From the NCBI GenBank assembly GCA_964019165.1, contig OZ025267.1, forward strand, positions 193,501 through 257,500: 64,000 bases of DNA, written 5' to 3'. Shown here in pieces: positions 1-28,337 of this stretch. Below the pieces are notes generated by a model. It searched no databases and was not told the DNA's origin. It saw only the letters and a list, made by a program, of their open reading frames with translations. Numbering within the stretch: the stretch's first letter is position 1; every line of letters begins with the position of its first letter. Made by a program: the position numbers and the translations under genes. This DNA comes from Mastigias papua. Taxonomy: Eukaryota > Cnidaria > Scyphozoa > Rhizostomeae > Mastigiidae.

Positions 1-619
1 TTCATAAGCCATACTGAACTTTTCATCACTAAAATTAAAAATAACGAACCCATAATACGGATGAAGAAACAGTTTTTGTCTTTTTCTTTCTGACAACAGT
101 CTATTTTCATAATTTTGACCATGTTAAAGCCGTTGAGAGTGGTTTCTTAAAACTAAAAGATGATGGCATAATTTGTATCATAGGTTCTAATAGAAGTGCT
201 TGCCTTATATTACTTCTTAATAAATACTACTTGGAATTGTAAAGTTATTGAGGTATTTCTAGATTTTTGTTTGCATCTGCCAACAGTTCTCACATTATAG
301 AACAACATGCAATAATCTCCTGGAATTTGGATGATTAATTCAGAGTATCTCACAGCTGTGAAATGAAAATAGATTGCTTAGCATTTGAAATGTGATTCAT
401 CAGAGATTCAAAGTCTACAAAGTACAATACGCAGGTATTATGTGATTCAGTTGTGAATCCACATAAGAACGTTGGCACCACGAATCTACTCGTCAAAAGA
501 TGTTTGTCAACACCGTGTTTTGTCATTTAGCGTGAACATGGTGGTATAATGATATCGAAGCTCCTAGCAGCAAATGTGTCAAAACCAGTAGGCATTACTA
601 AATATGTCATAGTTGAATA
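1..619. other. AT-rich stretch, nothing recognised
   Basis: No convincing exon, RNA gene or repeat end was seen. Short open frames are broken and splice-like signals are not supported by coding character. It may be intron of the plus-strand gene whose exons begin at 5014, or the decayed 5' part of the adjoining LINE. Confidence 0.4.
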
Positions 620-3420
620 TTTTTCATAGCCTAAAAGTATCTTGGGCCTGAATGAAACTCGTTTAGGAAAAGAAACTTCAGATTCCGAGATAAGAATTGA
701 TGGCTATGACATACATATAAGTGGACGAAATGCAAGCGGAGGTGGTGTCGCCATATATATATGTATATCAATCAAAATATCCCTCATTTTCAGCGTAGAA
801 ATATAAGTATTACTGCTCTGGAGATAGTTAGTATTGAAATTGAACCAGAACATGCAAAGAAACATAGGTATTTGCTGGTACATGCCTCCTACATCAGATA
901 ATCATGACATATCTTTCAATGGTCTCACCAAATTGACATCAAAACTAGATTTGGATGGCAAAGAAATCTTCTTGATGGGAGACACTAACAGCGACTTGAA
1001 AAAGCAGAAGTATGGCCCAGCGAAGGTTGAAATCTATTTATAATGAATTTCAGTTGGAGCAACAGATTAAAATGCCATAAGGACTGCTTCGAAACAAATG
1101 ACGAAGGGGCTGTGGAAACGACAGCAAGCCTCATCGATCACATTACAACTAAGCGCTCAAACTGTATAATTGAAGCTGGGACTTTAGAAACCAGTTTTAC
1201 GGATTACTACCTTGTTCATATATAGAAGAAGATTAATTCTAGATTTCGCCTGAACAAAAAGGTCAATTTTGTTGAAATGAGGAGCTTGTTGTGGTATGAT
1301 AAGGAACCTTTCTTAGCCGACCTGCTGGCAGTAAACAGGACAGATATTTTTTATGGCTGCAACATCGACCCCGCTCGCATGGCGGAAATGTTTTCTAGTA
1401 TTTTTAGCTCTGTTCTTGATGTTCACGCTCCCTTAAAATGCAGGGGGGTTTCCAGGAAATCTACTCCTTGGGTCACACCTAAATTAAAGCAGCTGATGGG
1501 AGAGCGTGATCAACTCAAAAACAGAGCTGCCATAGATTTATGGCACTTTATGGCCCAGTGATAAGGTAATGCGTAAATAAGTAACAAATTAACTGGGCAA
1601 ATGTGTTCAGAAATACTATCATACAATCATTGAAGAAAACTGCAACGACCCCAGATAGATGTGGATGACAGTTAGCAAAGTATTGAACAAGGATCTTGCA
1701 TCATTTCCCATTTCTGTTGTGTCCGAGACCGAGTACTGGACCGCCCAGATGAGAAAATAGCTAAGGCATTTAATGAGCATTTTGTAACCGTTTGCCCAGA
1801 ACTTGCAAGCAATATATATAGGCTAAATACCTGATTATGGCCCTTTGAAATATTTGAAAGGGAATGATGACCGAAATTCCAGTTCCAGAAGGCTGACACT
1901 AGCTGTATCAAGAAGGCTGCCGTGGCTTTAAAATATTCAAAATCGCCTGGACCCAACAAAATTCCAGCAAAGCTGTTAAAGGATGCAACCGAAGCCAACC
2001 TTTCGGAAAGGTATTCAATGCATCTCCCAAGAAAGGGACTTTTCCAGACATTTGAAAACTTGTGCGTGTCAGCCCAATCTTTAAATCAAGCAGAAATCGA
2101 ATTTATCAAATTATAGGTCAGTGTCAGTTCTCTCTGTTGTCTCTGGACTACGCAAGAAGCTGCCGCATGGCCAGCTCTATGACTATTTTAGAGCGAATGA
2201 TTTATTCTCAAAAAGTCAATTTGCCTTGCGGAAATTACACAGCACGATAACTTCGATGCTCAATATCACGGAAACTTGGTACAGAAATGTTGATGAGCGC
2301 AAACTGAATGTAAGCATTTTTTTGAACCTGAAAAAGTTTTTGACACAGTTGACCATGATATTCTGTTATCGAAGTTATCAGCATTTGGTATCTGTGAGAA
2401 AACACATTTCTGGTTCAAAACATACCTTAAAAATAGAAAGCAATTCTGCCATGTTGAAGACCGAAGGTCGCCTGCAAATGGAATAGATTGTGACATTCCT
2501 CAGGGGTCGTGCTAGGGATCCTTTCTATTCATTATATACATTAATGATTTTGAACTTTGCCTTCAAGGGCCAACTCCCAACATGTACGCTGATGACACAA
2601 GCATATCCTGTTCCTCCACTGATGTTATTTCTCTACAAGAGAATGGATGAGGCATTACAGGCTTAGTTTAAAATCAGATAAAAGTGAATTTATGCTCATG
2701 ATGCTTTGATGGACTTAAGGAAATCGAGGTCAACCAGAAGATAGTAGGTAGGGTTACCAAAACCAAGTATCTTGGTCTCAATATAGACGAGACCCTCAGC
2801 TGGAATGATCAGTACATAAATGTTTAGGCCGAGATTCAAAGTTGCCTCTCTGCACTTCAGAGGCTGAAGGATATTCTCCCCGGTCAAAGCTAGCTACAGT
2901 ATACTGAGCACTGATCGAGAGCCACCTAAGACATGGTAACATCATATGAGGCTGCATCTTAGACACTAAGCTGGATACTCTACAGAAATTACAGTCTAGA
3001 GCCAAAAAAATGATCGTAAAAGGAAAGCACAAGGATGGGTGGGTCTGTGACTGGATGCCTGTCAAAGCATTGATAGATTATGATAGGTTAGACATGACAC
3101 ACAAACTTCTGTATGGTAAATGTTCAGACAACTTACAAGATAAGTTTACCAAGATGTCCCAGATTTCAAGCTATTCAACTAGATATAAACGGACTTTGCA
3201 TTTACCCACTCTTCGATTAGAATTTACAAAGAACAGTTTCCAATTCACAGGAGTCTTAACGTGGAAACGAGATCCCAGAACAACATAGAAACTACCCCTC
3301 CCTAAATCGCTTCAAAAAGGAAATGAAACAGCACCTGAGAAGCTGAGATTGGTAATAGCCATCAAGCACAACCCCTTGGAAGAGCAGCTGTTTTATTTTG
3401 AAATACTTTTCAATTTATTT
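620..3420 (+). pseudogene. Decayed non-LTR retrotransposon (LINE, CR1/L2/Jockey-like): endonuclease plus reverse transcriptase
   Basis: Consecutive pieces in different frames read like one LINE ORF2. About 640-780 gives an APE-type endonuclease stretch (NETRLGKE, then a GGGVAIYI-like motif). 834-1040 continues it (ICWYMPP, FLMGDTNSD). 1230-1560 resembles the spacer before the RT (STPWVTPKLKQLM). 1922-2000 gives the RT motif SPGPNKIPAKLLKDA. 2490-2620 gives PQGS, then FIIYINDF and the catalytic YADD (NMYADDTSIS). 3010-3290 resembles the C-terminal region of CR1/L2-type ORFs. Stops and frameshifts separate every block, so the copy is dead. Clade assignment is inference from general motif style. 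Confidence 0.75.
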
Positions 3421-3459
3421 TGCTGGTAGGGCATCGTGCTTGTACATTTATGCTATTAC

Positions 3460-3535
3460 TGTTACTATATGTTATTATATACTATATGTTATATGTTATT
3501 ATTATATTATAGTTATTATCATTGTTATTCGATAA
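3460..3535. repeat. Low-complexity TTAT/ATTATA tract
   Basis: Short AT-only tract of irregular ttat/tata units just downstream of the LINE 3' end. It may be the remnant of a LINE tail or ordinary low-complexity DNA. Confidence 0.4.
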
Positions 3536-3771
3536 TATTTGTAGCCTTGGCAATATCCGAAAGTGACTTTTATCTTTGGCATTAAGCAGTTAGTCGCCCC
3601 GCCCCTTTATTGATGTTTGGGAAGTAATTTTGAGAATTTCAAAATAATTATTCAGTTTTAATCATAGACCCTTGTCTCCATATTGACCTAGGATGTTTGA
3701 AGGAAAAATTTGTATGTAGATAAAGACAACAGGATTTCACTACAGCGCGAAAAGCGGCACCATGTTTTAGG

Positions 3772-3813
3772 CATACTGAAAAGCTTTTTTCGTCCAACAC
3801 TCGTCAGAGTATG
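3772..3813 (-). ncRNA. Hammerhead ribozyme motif (PLE-1 left arm)
   Basis: Reverse complement of the motif at 4569-4610 with identical core and stems. It lies at the outer end of the left PLE-1 arm and faces away from the centre. Stem I is 6 bp (CATACT with AGTATG). The core is CTGACGA and GAA. Stem III is AAAA-GC-TTTT and the residue before the cleavage point is C. Confidence 0.8.
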
Positions 3814-3892
3814 AAACGTCGGATAGCGACCGAAAAGAGTAACCAAAATATATAGCCAGATGCGGGTACACGTGACATGCTGAATAATGTAG

Positions 3893-4262
3893 CTAGCTAG
3901 CCGTATGATTGACCACTTGGCACCTATTCACCATTGTTTCCTCGAAGAGTCCATGTAAGAAAATCAACTCTTTTTGTTTACACAACATTGGGCTTTGAGT
4001 CTTTATGCAAACTGATTCCAGAACACTTAAATGTAAGGACGATCTTCTTTGCCCAATGATCCGAAAATTATCGTCTGAATATGTTTTCGCGCATTCTGGA
4101 TTTTTGATGAGATGTTGTCCTATGGCCGAATCACTTTTCATTTTAGAATTAGAGTTTTTACACATATGAGATGGCTGTTCCCTTATTATAGTGTTTTTCG
4201 TCCTGATGCTTGTGGGTACATGTTGTTTTATTCTGTCTGCTAGCCTCTGCGTAGTGCGCCCT
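3893..4262 (-). pseudogene. PLE GIY-YIG endonuclease C-terminal remnant
   Basis: Read on the minus strand, about 4262-3893 gives a block resembling the C-terminal half of Penelope-type GIY-YIG endonucleases: a basic GRT-like stretch (RLADRIKQHVP), then SAIGQHLIKNPEC, then FRIIGQRR, a Glu in the LSVLESVCI helix, and a terminal hydrophobic stretch. This order (basic region, His-containing helix, Phe-Ile strand, Glu helix, Pro-Leu-Asn/Cys region) is characteristic of the PLE endonuclease tail. No RT is present, so the copy is 5' truncated and non-functional. Confidence 0.65.
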
Positions 4263-4568
4263 ACGTACCGAGATTCCTTTCGTGCCGATGTGCCAAAACA
4301 TATTCAGACGATAATTTTCGGATCATAGGGAAAGCAAGATCGTCCTTTCATTTAAGTGTTTTGGAATCAGTTTACATAAAGACTCAAAGCCCAATGTTGT
4401 GTAAACAAAAAGAGTTGATTTTCTCACATGGACTCTTCAAGTAAACAATAGTGAATAGGTGTCAAGTGGCCAATCATACGGCTAACTGGCTACATTATTC
4501 AGCATGTCACGTGTACCCGCATCTGTCTATATATTTTGGTTCATCTTTTCGGTCGCTATCCGACGTTT

Positions 4569-4610
4569 CATACTCTGACGAGTGTTGGACGAAAAAAGCT
4601 TTTCAGTATG
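4569..4610 (+). ncRNA. Hammerhead ribozyme motif, type I (PLE-1 right arm)
   Basis: All required parts are contiguous in 42 nt. Stem I 5' strand CATACT (4569-4574); conserved CTGACGA (4575-4581); short stem-loop II GTGTTGGAC (4582-4590); GAA (4591-4593); minimal stem III AAAA-GC-TTTT (4594-4603); C17 (4604); stem I 3' strand AGTATG (4605-4610), a perfect complement. Hammerheads are known in Penelope-like elements. Stem II here has only about two pairs, so cleavage may be slow or need a dimer. Confidence 0.8.
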
Positions 4611-4659
4611 CCTAAAACATGATGCCGCTTTTTCGTGCTGTAATAAAGTTCTGTAGTAT

Positions 4660-5013
4660 CAACACACTTTTCACAAACGGATTTAGGTAGAATGTACACA
4701 TTAAGCAAAAGATTGTACACAATATGCAAGATATGTCCATCCGTAATGTCAACAAATAGAGGTTTGATTTGATAGGCATTCATTAAAGCTCTAAGAGCAG
4801 TTCGGTTCTTAGCAGTATGTAGATAAAGTCAGTTGAAATAGACGACGAAGTTGATTCTGTTGCCTATGCTACAAAATAGAGAGTTTTGTGTACTTTTTCA
4901 ATCTTTTAAGGATTTTTTCAAAATTTCGACGTTAGCATTATCTGCCTTTATCCTAAGCATTTCTCTTGGTTTACTCGTTCTTTATTAATATACTAACCAT
5001 GATTTTATCTTAG
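4660..5013. other. Non-coding, probably intronic
   Basis: AT-rich sequence between PLE-1 and the first recognised plus-strand exon. Nothing else is recognisable. Confidence 0.4.
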
Positions 5014-21388
<16,375 letters not shown>

Positions 21389-24071
21389 CAATTAGATAAT
21401 TTATTTAGGTACGAAAAAGGAGATGGCTTAAAATGCGTGGATGTCCATTTAGGAGGGAGATCATCGATAAAGTGCTTGCGTACCAATTGTAAGGCACCTT
21501 TGGCATGGATAGTGAATCATGTCGATTCCACTTCATTAGGCTTTTGCAAGTTTGCAGCTTTGAACGATGAATAGCACTGCATTTTAAGCCATTCGTATGA
21601 CTTTAGAAGGACCCGAGAAATGTTTTGGACATGACACAAATACATTTCACAACCGTCTTCATTTTTGCAACTTGAAAGCTCTTAGTATATAGCTACAAAC
21701 AAACTAGGAGTCAAGCAAATTAGGACGTGCAACTGAAAGCCATCTTTAAACACATTCTCCAAACCACCCGTTAATTGCAGTCCCGTTTATTTACTTTTAC
21801 GCTGTTTCTAATTCCCCTCCATTTATCGCCACCCTGTTCCACTTAGAACTGGAAAGTATATGCTGTCAGGTATAGCAACAGAATGAGGTTGGTGGAAAAC
21901 GTATGTAGAAATCGCATGCGCAATCTGCCCTAAGCGCCAAAATCGAAATGTCGCTTTGATCGTTATGACTGTTATATGGAAGAACAATCTTAGAGGTGGA
22001 GAAAACATTCATCTAAAGCGATGCATATACCATTGAAAGTAATAGACTATCTGAAATATAGATTAGCAAGTTCGTGCGTCTGTCCAATGAACAAGAAACT
22101 GAATAAGCTTATCTTATTCGGGTTACTACCAACGATGAAGAGAAATTGAAAGGTAGGTGTATCGTTGCTATTCGATGTCCCGTATGTCGTAGAGCCTAAC
22201 TACTAGAGTCTTTCGTACTGTTTATTCAGCAGAGCTCAAACACCGGGTCAGACACTGGGCGTGAGATTTGACGTCTTTGAGCCACTTCTCACTCTTGCAT
22301 TAAACGAAGCAAACCTCGCTCATCCTTAAAAGCTTGGTAAGAAATTAAATCCAGATAATTTCTTCTTTTCTTGTAGAAATAGGTAAAGATATTGCATGCT
22401 TTTGTGGGCAAATTGCCATTCTTGGTACTTTATTTATTTGCACATGTCAGGTGCTTACAAATTCTTCAACTGGTGCATCAAGTGGTGCAGAAAATGGTAC
22501 TGAAACGTTACTTCGGTGCAAAAATTTAAATTCTTTGGTGCACTCATCTTTCAAAGATCTTTAAGATTCAACCTTAGAGAAAAGAACCGTATCTACGATG
22601 TAAAGAAAAGCCATTAGTAAATGCGCCTGGAAATTTTTTTGCTTCCTCCCTATTTCATATCAAAGTTATCATCTAGCAATATTCTGTAGCCAACAAATAG
22701 CAAGTGAACAGTCAAGTGTAGATAAAGCATTTTATCTGTTCTGATGTAGCTGGTTATCAGGCTTAACAACATTTTTACAAAAAATGTTTCATAGACTAGT
22801 ATTAGCCATACTCTAGTTCAAAGTAATTCAGCAATCAGTTACAGGATGAACTGTTTTTTTTTTAAATGAAAAGCAGATTTGGTGCATTCTATGGCATCCA
22901 AACCTTTTCTGAGGAGCATTTCCCAGACCCCATAGATTGATATGGTTCCAGTGTGTGCAGGTGGCAGCACCACCCAGTGCATGCCCAGACTGCATGCCAT
23001 GAAATTGATGCAGAGAAGCTTTTTGTTGGGTAAATTCTGGCATGTGTAAAGTTGTGGAACTCAAGACATTTGCTCTGATACATGCTCTCTACAATACTAC
23101 AAATATGGCTGTTCCCAAGTAATGGCACATATGCTGATGGAAGTGGTCAAAGTGGCACACAGAAGATGTTCCCATGCACTGCATAGTCTGGGTGCTTGCC
23201 ACTTAGAGAACACTAATCATTGATGGTTATATAGTATAGTGTGCAGAAATTGAGTTCCATACTTGTGCTCCAATGAACCTCCAGCTTTGAGCGGTAAATG
23301 GCATGAAAAGCTTATTAAACATTTTGGACATGATCCAAGTAAAATGCCACTCATATTCAAATTCCACACATACACACACACACAGACCTGTCAACTCTCC
23401 TGGTATCACTGGGGGACTCACAGTTTTGACTGCTTCATCCCTGTCTCCCAGTTGTTGTGCATTTTCTCCCAGTTGATTTCGGGAAAATCAAATCATATTT
23501 TTCGGATTTTTCTTATAATCTTCTGGTTTACTTTCAATTTTATCCATGTGCGGAAGAGCATTCAATTAATGTTTTGACGCTTAGAATCATTATGGAGGTA
23601 CCTTTCATTCTATTGTTCATGATTATTTTTATTGTTATTCATTTGTCGAGCACAATTTTTGCAATTATATTTTATACTTTAAGCAAACTTTGGGTTTCTC
23701 CTGGTTTTTGCCCAAATCTCCCTGATTTGATATTTTAAAAGTATATAAAAAGCTATGATGAAAAAATTGTGACTTGCTTGTAGGGTATGACTATCCACTG
23801 AGCTATCTGAGTTTCAATAAGACAATTTCCGATACCCAGACATTGATATATTAGTACAGGATTAGCATAATGCTGATTTGAATTGAAACTTTTCTAGTCA
23901 TAGCAAAGACACTATTTTAGGAAAATTCTTTGTGATGACATGAAAAGATTTTCTAAGATATAACTTCAAGAATTTGGGTGCTTGATAAATTATGCTCAAA
24001 GCATGATTTTGGGCACTTGCTTTTGACCAAGCGCCTTTCTGGGCAAGGCCTAAACACAAACAAACAAGCAG
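21389..24071. other. Intergenic, no supported gene
   Basis: No exon with splice support was found. 22860-23200 is more GC-rich than its surroundings and may be an old dispersed repeat. The last exon of the RIB43A-like gene should lie leftwards of 24877 but I could not find its expected C-terminal motif here. Confidence 0.4.
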
Positions 24072-24105
24072 ACACACACACACACACACACATACATACA
24101 CACAC

Positions 24106-24178
<73 letters not shown>
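24072..24178. repeat. (AC)n microsatellite, about 107 bp
   Basis: CA dinucleotides with scattered CATA interruptions in the left half. Confidence 0.95.
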
Positions 24179-24180
<2 letters not shown>

Positions 24181-24876
24181 ACACAGATGCATACATATTA
24201 CTATTTAGCTAGATTACTGTCCAGTAGAAGAAAAACATAATCCTTCATCTTACTTGTTGTAAATGCCATTACAGACTAATAGTTTACAAAATTATACTTC
24301 TCAGTCATAACAATGAGTGCCCATTTCAATGTTTGGTTACCACAGGAATTAGTATTCTACGACCAAAATATACATGAATACATTACTCTTGAAAAATGTA
24401 TAGTCCTTTACTATTAACCTGCATCTTCACTATGTAAAAAGCATTCTTCATGGAGGGGGGTCTCAAATCCAAACTTGATCAAAACTGTAATTGCTGGTAA
24501 AAGCCATTTATCTACTTGACCGATTGAACTGATCAAAGTATGCTGATGTTGGCTGATTTGTGTAAACTTCCTTTTGCAGGTATTCAGTACTAAAATAATA
24601 AAAAATGTAATGCACTTATGTATAGTAGACTTCAAAATGATAATAGACAAGATGAACATGTTAACTGAATTACATCAAACAGAGCATCAGATCTTGCTTC
24701 ATAACATACAAAGAGATTTGTTTGATGTTTATGTCAAGAAAATAACTTATGGTAAATTTTACAACAAATTCTCTCATATTTACCCAAGAAAATAATTAGT
24801 ATCCATTCACTTTGCTACTGAGAGCCTTGAATCAAGAAAGCATCAAAGAAGAAACAAGGAGGAAAATTACACATAC

Positions 24877-27800
24877 TGTGCTTTCTGTTCTGCAGCAAGC
24901 CTTTGATTTTCTTCAGCCTGCTTTTTCTGTAGCTCATTTCGGAGCTTCTCCTGTTGTCTTTCCATTATTGCTCCTGCTTTAGCCTGAGCAATTCTTTGTT
25001 TATCCCAAGCTTCATTCTGCTGTCTTTCTTCTTCTTCCAACTGCTACAATATGAAAATAATCTTGCACATGAGAAATAGCAATTGATGCTGAACAAAAAA
25101 TGAGTGAGTTCTGTTTAATAATAAGGAGCTTCAACCTCAATCATTGGACATGCATCTTAAGGGCTTAATCACATGAGCTCTGTTAACCAGGCTGGCCTAC
25201 TTTGCTGAGGTCTCAGTTTTGTTATCAAAGTCTATTAAAATGCAACTTGCTATCATATGAACAGGCTGGCCTGGTAAAACAGGATCTTACTGTTCTCAAC
25301 TGAGATCCCAGCATAGTGGGCTGAAATTTTCCCATGTTTTTGCCCCAGCCTGGTTTATTGGGGTACATTCTATTGTATTCTATTGTGCAATTTCTTGTTT
25401 AAAAAATACAACTATGTATCACATGAGCAGATGATGTAAATAAATGGGCTGAAAAATCCCATATGGTAATGAGGTGTCTCCAGCTCAATTAAGGGGACTA
25501 GCCCAGTTAACCAAGCTCATGTTGTTGGGCCCTCGGAGACTGAAGACAGTTTCAAAGACTATATTGCAGGCATACAGAATGCCAAGACAAAGTATTAATT
25601 TTTTATGAGAGTTCTTAAACTTCTGATTAGGTGTAAAAGGAAAACACGCAATCACCTTTTTCTCTGCAATTTGATTATTTTGAGTGGATCTGATTTTGTT
25701 GAGTTCTGCAGGGCTCATTCCTTTCCATCTGTCTGGTATGACTCTATGTGAACCAAAGGCACTTTGAGCCACATTGGGGTTCTCTGTAAGCATATCACCA
25801 AAAATATTGTTAGTTATCTCAGTCATATTATCATCATGTTCTTGTTGTTTCTCTAAATTTAATTTTGCAGCTCTCTCGTTAGAAAGTGCTCTGTTAAGAT
25901 CCTTTGTAGCAATATTGATAGCTCTCTTACATTCTTGTTCTGCCCTTGCCAACTCTAAAGCTCTTTGGTCATTTTCCATTGCTTTTAAATCATAAAGACG
26001 TTTTGCTTGTTGTGTATTCGCTTCTTCTTGCATTTTCTCCATCATCTGCTGTTTACACCACTCTCTATGATTTGATATAAATGCAACTAGGGTAAATATT
26101 CTGTACCGCATTCATGGAAATAAAAAAGATTGTTCATGTGATATTCTATGGAGTATGAAAAATAATCATAAAGGAAATTTGCAAAATATATCTTCCAAAA
26201 GACAATAAAAGGAATATCCATTAGGAAACTAACTCACTCTCTCATATCTAACAATATCTTTCTTCCCATAATTCATAGAGCATTTCACAAACATCTTTTT
26301 TCTCTAATAATGAGTGAGTTAAAATCATGCTATATATTCTCTTTCACATTATTGGTATTACCATGAAATCTACTTCAACTGTCTTGATCTACCATAAATT
26401 TTCCCAAATTGAATATAGAAATAAAATTGTAATGCCTCAATGAAACTCTGTAGATTTAGAGTTGTTTTTGTATAGATGTTGATCAGCTAATACATATACC
26501 TAGTTTGCTCTTGCTGCAGCTTCTTTCTTTCTTTTTCACCAAGATCTTCTCCAAGAAACTTTTGCAAACTGGAAACTCTACACCGTGGATCATCATCTGA
26601 AACCCTTGCCGGTTTGTCTTTCAATTTTGCATCAGGATCATTCAAATCCCATTCTTTTCCGCTGTCAGGTGTCTGATATGTTTTTCGGAATTCATTTAAT
26701 CTTATATTTAATTTCCGGAGATCATCTTCTTGGCGTTTTTGAAGCAGAACACAAACCTTATCATTCCTTATCATATTCATTGCTGTAATGAAAAGACACA
26801 CATGACTTAATACCTTAGGCATCAAATCTAAGGGATGCTAAATTACAATGATTCCCCTCATAAAATCAAGAGTAAAATCATGAGTAAGAAGAGAGCTAAC
26901 ACTTTTAAATTATTTGTTATTACACTCACTTATACATCTCTCTTTCTGTTTGCATAGTCATATTTTATTGTTTTTGGAGAATAGTCCATCTAAAGTCTTT
27001 AGCACAATATTAATATTTCATCTGCAGCAAAGGAAAAATGGATATTTCATTTTTCATAAAACTCTAACATCTCCTAGGGTAACATTCTTGCTCATACTTA
27101 TATATGTGGCTTTGAAATAAGGCTTTTTATATTATCTAATATTTTGGTTTTTGTTCAAGTTCATTTCATTTTGAAATTACAAGCCATTACAACTTCCAAA
27201 CCAACTAAAACTAGAAAACAGCACTAAAGGACAACACAGACCATTAATAGTATACAAAGAAAGCTAAGTACATAAGAAGGGCATTTTGTAAGATAAGAAT
27301 GTCTGAGGGAGGCACTCTCTGAGTAAATAAACTAATTGAGGACAGAGCATCTCTTGTGCTAATAGCCTTTTAATATATAGTTGTAACATATTTATAATTA
27401 TAACATATTTATGATTGAAAGATATTTATAGTTGCAGCATATTTAGTTATATAAAAACTTGCAGAAGTGCTCAGAGACATTTAAACTTAATTTTTAGTAA
27501 AAAATATATTAAATTTTGAGCTTACAATGAAAACTAAAAACAGGTAATTGTATGACAATTTCCTTGATAATAATTATAATGGGCTGCTTGCATATTATAT
27601 TACTTTTTATACTTGAGTAAAAAATGTTTATGCTGAGCATCTTGAAAATCAGTTCTGCGCTCAAGACAAGCCCTTACAATGAAACAATAATGAAAGGTTA
27701 CCTTCTATTTTTCAAGACAACCCTAATTTGTTTATCACAGTTTGTGGGAAAATCACTTCATAGTTGTTTGTGACTATGGGAAGTCCCAGCGGGTAGACTT

Positions 27801-28202
27801 ACCAAGTGTTTCATGTCTTCTCCTTTCCTCAGCCTCATTCAAATTTCTTTCTTCACGTTGCTGTTCAAGTGCTTCAATGTCTACCTTAAAAATAGAAGGC
27901 AAGGCACCATCTTTATCTGTAGCTGAACTATATTGTTTATTGTAATTGATCTATTCACTCAAATAGGCCTGCTACCAGGAGAAAGTTCAACTCTGGGGTA
28001 GAACATAAGGATGCAATCATCCACACATTAAGCCTTTGTAAAAAAGTAAACATTGTGGTGTAGACAACGTAAGAATTTTTCTCACCCCGATTGTCCTAAT
28101 TTTTGCATTGAAAATTCTACTCTGCCGTTCCAGCTCCTTTTGGCGTCGTCTCTCAATGGCGGCTGACTCCTTGATATCAACAGGCAAATCAAGTTTATAC
28201 AT
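24877..28202 (-). CDS. RIBC2: RIB43A-like protein (RIBC2-type), ciliary doublet-microtubule inner protein
   Basis: Five exons join in phase on the minus strand: 28202-28086 (ATG at 28202), 27884-27803, 26782-26500, 26064-25656 and 25043-24877, phases 0, 1, 2, 0 then 2 out. The N-terminus reads [20 protein letters not shown] then [14 protein letters not shown]. Exon 3 carries [20 protein letters not shown]. Exon 4 carries [11 protein letters not shown], then [20 protein letters not shown] and [12 protein letters not shown]. Exon 5 is a Glu/Gln/Lys coiled coil ending LAAEQKAQ. These are RIB43A family signatures in family order. About 352 codons are present; the family is usually near 380, so the short last exon is missing. 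The family lies inside the lumen of ciliary doublet microtubules and stabilises the ribbon protofilaments. RIBC2 rather than RIBC1 is a guess, and an invertebrate gene may predate that split. Confidence 0.9.
25161..25532. mobile_element. Non-autonomous DNA transposon (MITE-like) in the RIB43A intron
   Basis: About 372 bp with imperfect terminal inverted repeats of about 36 bp. The left end starts GGGCTTAATCACATGAG and the right end, reversed, GGGCCCAACAACATGAG. Both continue with GTTAAC and GGCT. No target duplication could be fixed and there is no coding sequence. It lies between coding exons 4 and 5 (partly reading up to 25532, 124 bp from exon 4). Confidence 0.6.
26065..26499. other. Intron of the RIB43A-like gene, nothing else recognised
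   Basis: AT-rich intron between coding exons 3 and 4. Confidence 0.7.
26783..27802. other. Intron of the RIB43A-like gene, nothing else recognised
   Basis: AT-rich intron between coding exons 2 and 3. No repeat ends seen. Confidence 0.7.
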
Positions 28203-28324
28203 GCTGAAAATAAATTGCTATCTCCTACTTTACACTGCAGATTCTATAACGAATAAAGTTCGCTCTGTTGTTCTTAGTGTTTCTCGCAACCTTATATTAT
28301 CTCTGTGCTTACAACCATAACAAC

Positions 28325-28337
28325 GTAACATAGCAAC
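28325..28337 (-). promoter_or_regulatory. RFX X-box-like motif upstream of the RIB43A-like gene
   Basis: Minus strand GTTGCTATGTTAC, about 125 bp before the ATG. The first half-site (GTTGCYA) is ideal and the second is weak and one base short. RFX factors bind X-boxes close upstream of many animal ciliary genes, so position and gene type fit. One imperfect motif is weak evidence. Confidence 0.35.

Larger units (their letters stand above)
3739..4655. mobile_element. Penelope-like element, head-to-head inverted copies (PLE-1)
   Basis: About 330 bp at 3742-4069 reappears as its reverse complement at about 4311-4650 with modest divergence. Each arm ends in the same outward-facing hammerhead motif (3772-3813 minus, 4569-4610 plus). 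The centre and left arm encode a minus-strand GIY-YIG C-terminal remnant. Related single fragments of the same family lie at 42411-42500, 48460-48680 and 59036-59102. The inverted layout matches the other PLEs in this window. Confidence 0.75.

Noticed and set aside
22828..23128. Overlapping His/Gln-rich frames on the minus strand near 23 kb
   Set aside because: No conserved motif, no splice support; more likely an old dispersed repeat.
23898..24192. Cys-Val repeat frames near 24.1 kb and similar Thr-His frames at 58.7 kb
   Set aside because: Produced by the (AC)n/(TG)n microsatellites.
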